Assembly: GCA_002361735.1 (NCBI GenBank)
Contig: DETS01000011.1
Span: 1 to 64,000 of the forward strand
Reading direction: 5' to 3'
DNA length: 64,000 nucleotides
Source: Lachnospiraceae bacterium UBA3282
Lineage (GTDB): Bacteria; Bacillota; Clostridia; Lachnospirales; Lachnospiraceae
Of the stretch, positions 62,502-64,000 are shown piece by piece. The stretch's first letter is position 1. The number at the start of each line of letters is the position of its first letter. Below the pieces are notes generated by a model. The model was not told the origin of the DNA. It ran no database searches and saw only the letters and a list, made by a program, of their open reading frames with translations. The position numbers and the translations under genes are program-made.

Positions 62502-64000
62502 CTATTCTAATAGGAACATTTGGGCGCGGTTTAGGGATACGCTGTCCATACTGAACGCCTCCACACTCTGTCCCGCCCTCGTATAACGGTTCGTGAGCAT
62601 CACGCAGATCTGCGATTTCTCGTCATCCCCGTTCTGTAAGGCAATCAGCGGCGCCTTGATGCGATAGACCTTACCCGGAACGATTCCTCCCGTCACCTCC
62701 ACCAGACGGTTGTTCTCCACCGCCCATATGGGGCTCGTAAAGGCTGTGTAATCGGCGGTGTTGATCGAGCCGTCCGCCTGCAGGAGTATCGTGTCTGCAC
62801 CGGCGCCCGGATTCCTGTAATAGAGTGAGAAATCCGTGACCTTATCGACTGCAATGTTGTTATCCGTAAAGCGGAAGTATACATCCACCGTATCGCCGAG
62901 GATACCGCCTTTTGCGTCTCCGCTCTGCTCGCCTTCCTTGAATGCCACATCGTAAGGAATGGTGACGCTCTCCACCTTATTCACCCCGTTAAAGCCCGCC
63001 ACAATGGAGACATTGGCTCTGTGTATGCCGCCGTTATATGCCGCCATCAACGCATTCACAAAAATCTTACACTCGTCCAGACCGTCTCCTTCCGGCCCTT
63101 TTCCGCTTTCCTTGTCATATCCGTAGGGATACTGTGACTGTCCCACATACACCACGTTCCCTTTGCTGTAAACGTAGTAATTATTTCGGCCGTCACAGGG
63201 AGAGACACTGTAGCCGCTTGCTGTACGGCCGTCACTCGAAGCACCGGTATCGAGCAGGGTAAACCACGCCGTAGTACGGGGCTGCCCCGTTCCGCTTCCC
63301 TCTCCGGTACTGCCTTCCTCTCCGATATCCAACAGATAATCGGGCATCGAGACCTTTGTAGCGCTGCCAAGCTGTGCCCGCGTGTTGACCTGCAGCGGCC
63401 ATTGCGTGATCACCCCTTCATTGATGCGGTCCAAAAACAGACTCGGCGTCTTGTTGAACATATACGCGTCAATGTCTTTGTAGCGATATTGAGAAGGGCT
63501 GTGCAGACCGAGTTTTCCGTAAGTCTTTCCATCCTTCTGTCCCAGAACCGCCGTAGAAAGCCCAAACCTTCCCGTCTCCTCAGAGGCGCCGGCAGAGGAG
63601 ACAAGCACGCTGCCGCCTGCGGCAATGAACTCATTGACCGCTTTAGTCACCGGTTCTCCCGGATTCCTGCTCTCGCCAAATCCCAGCACCACCACATCCC
63701 AAAGGGAAAGGTAATTCGGATTCTTATCAAGCAGTTCCTTCAGCCCATCCTTACCATTACTCGGTTCAATCGTCTTGATGTCCCACGTAATATTTGCTCT
63801 TCCCTCCGCCGTCTTCAGATAGTAGGCCAACACAGAATTTCCTACCCTTTTATACTGCTCCTCAAAATTGGCATAATCATTCTTCGTATCATCAAGGATC
63901 TGCAAAACCCTGATCTTCGTCTTATCATTTCCTGTGATCGTAAAATAGCCCTGCGTCGCGGCACGTCGGTATTGGTTGCCATGATCCGCCACCTCCAGCT
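62502..64000 (-). CDS. C-terminal part of a large DUF5057-like protein (partial)
   Basis: At least 498 codons, open to the window edge; the visible first GTG at 63992 is probably not the true start. The N-terminal visible part reads KIRVLQILDDTKNDYANFEEQ and a class-I glutamine-amidotransferase-like core (YLSLWDVVVLGFGESRNPGEP; FIAAGGSVLVSSAGAS). It ends in beta-rich domains with Gly/Ser-rich linkers (EEGSTGEGSGTGQ). Such proteins are often large, secreted and of unknown role. No signal peptide can be judged because the N terminus is missing. Confidence 0.6.
   Translation of the reverse strand, partial: LEVADHGNQYRRAATQGYFTITGNDKTKIRVLQILDDTKNDYANFEEQYKRVGNSVLAYYLKTAEGRANITWDIKTIEPSNGKDGLKELLDKNPNYLSLWDVVVLGFGESRNPGEPVTKAVNEFIAAGGSVLVSSAGASEETGRFGLSTAVLGQKDGKTYGKLGLHSPSQYRYKDIDAYMFNKTPSLFLDRINEGVITQWPLQVNTRAQLGSATKVSMPDYLLDIGEEGSTGEGSGTGQPRTTAWFTLLDTGASSDGRTASGYSVSPCDGRNNYYVYSKGNVVYVGQSQYPYGYDKESGKGPEGDGLDECKIFVNALMAAYNGGIHRANVSIVAGFNGVNKVESVTIPYDVAFKEGEQSGDAKGGILGDTVDVYFRFTDNNIAVDKVTDFSLYYRNPGAGADTILLQADGSINTADYTAFTSPIWAVENNRLVEVTGGIVPGKVYRIKAPLIALQNGDDEKSQICVMLTNRYTRAGQSVEAFSMDSVSLNRAQMFLLE

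Overview
The window looks like a chromosomal piece of an anaerobic Firmicute of class Clostridia, most likely a Lachnospiraceae relative. This rests on CodY, SigD, CheC/CheD/FliY-type chemotaxis and strong GGAGG ribosome binding sites, and on a gene order that matches the Bacillus/Clostridia dprA-topA-codY-fla/che-rpsB-tsf-pyrH-frr-uppS-cdsA-dxr block. Genus assignment is inference. Almost everything is read from the minus strand, so the biological order runs from base 64000 down to base 1.

Region by region, in transcription order. (1) 62502-64000: the C-terminal part of a large, possibly surface, protein cut by the window edge (DUF5057-like). (2) 57346-62239: comM and dprA (competence/DNA processing) and topA. 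(3) 56415-57200: codY with its own promoter. (4) 43680-56324: first half of the flagellar operon (flgB flgC fliE fliF fliG fliH fliI fliJ, a MotE-like gene, fliK flgD, a TIGR02530-type gene, flgE), ending in a strong terminator. (5) 23582-43476: second half from a new promoter (flbD motA motB fliL fliM fliY cheY fliO fliP fliQ fliR flhB flhA flhF flhG, a PilZ protein, cheB cheA cheW cheC cheD, a small membrane protein, sigD). (6) 17619-23564: tail genes with no simple textbook identity (FapA-like, a small basic protein, a SwrB-like coiled-coil protein, an MltG-like anchored protein) and a chemoreceptor. (7) 15556-17409: rpsB and an unusually long tsf. (8) 4259-15355: an accessory block that separates tsf from pyrH: a cytoplasmic C39-like cysteine-peptidase homologue, an oligopeptide ABC transporter operon ending in an M20 amidohydrolase, an Eis-like acetyltransferase, a polysaccharide deacetylase and a bactofilin. 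(9) 29-4192: pyrH frr uppS cdsA dxr.

Together the genes encode the rotor, export apparatus, rod, hook, stator and chemotaxis core of a flagellum, with a c-di-GMP brake candidate and the late sigma factor. Flagellin, filament caps and FlgM are not in the window. The flanks are housekeeping genes for translation, isoprenoids and phospholipids.

The least explained parts are the long EF-Ts with a tandem repeat of its 3' end, the rpsB promoter whose -35 lies in the loop of the preceding terminator, a sigma-28-like -10 element before fliK, the cluster of unassigned proteins around sigD, and the solitary C39-like protein with a near-consensus promoter. No tRNA, rRNA, CRISPR array, insertion sequence or prophage gene was seen. 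I found no clear case of a wholly new system.
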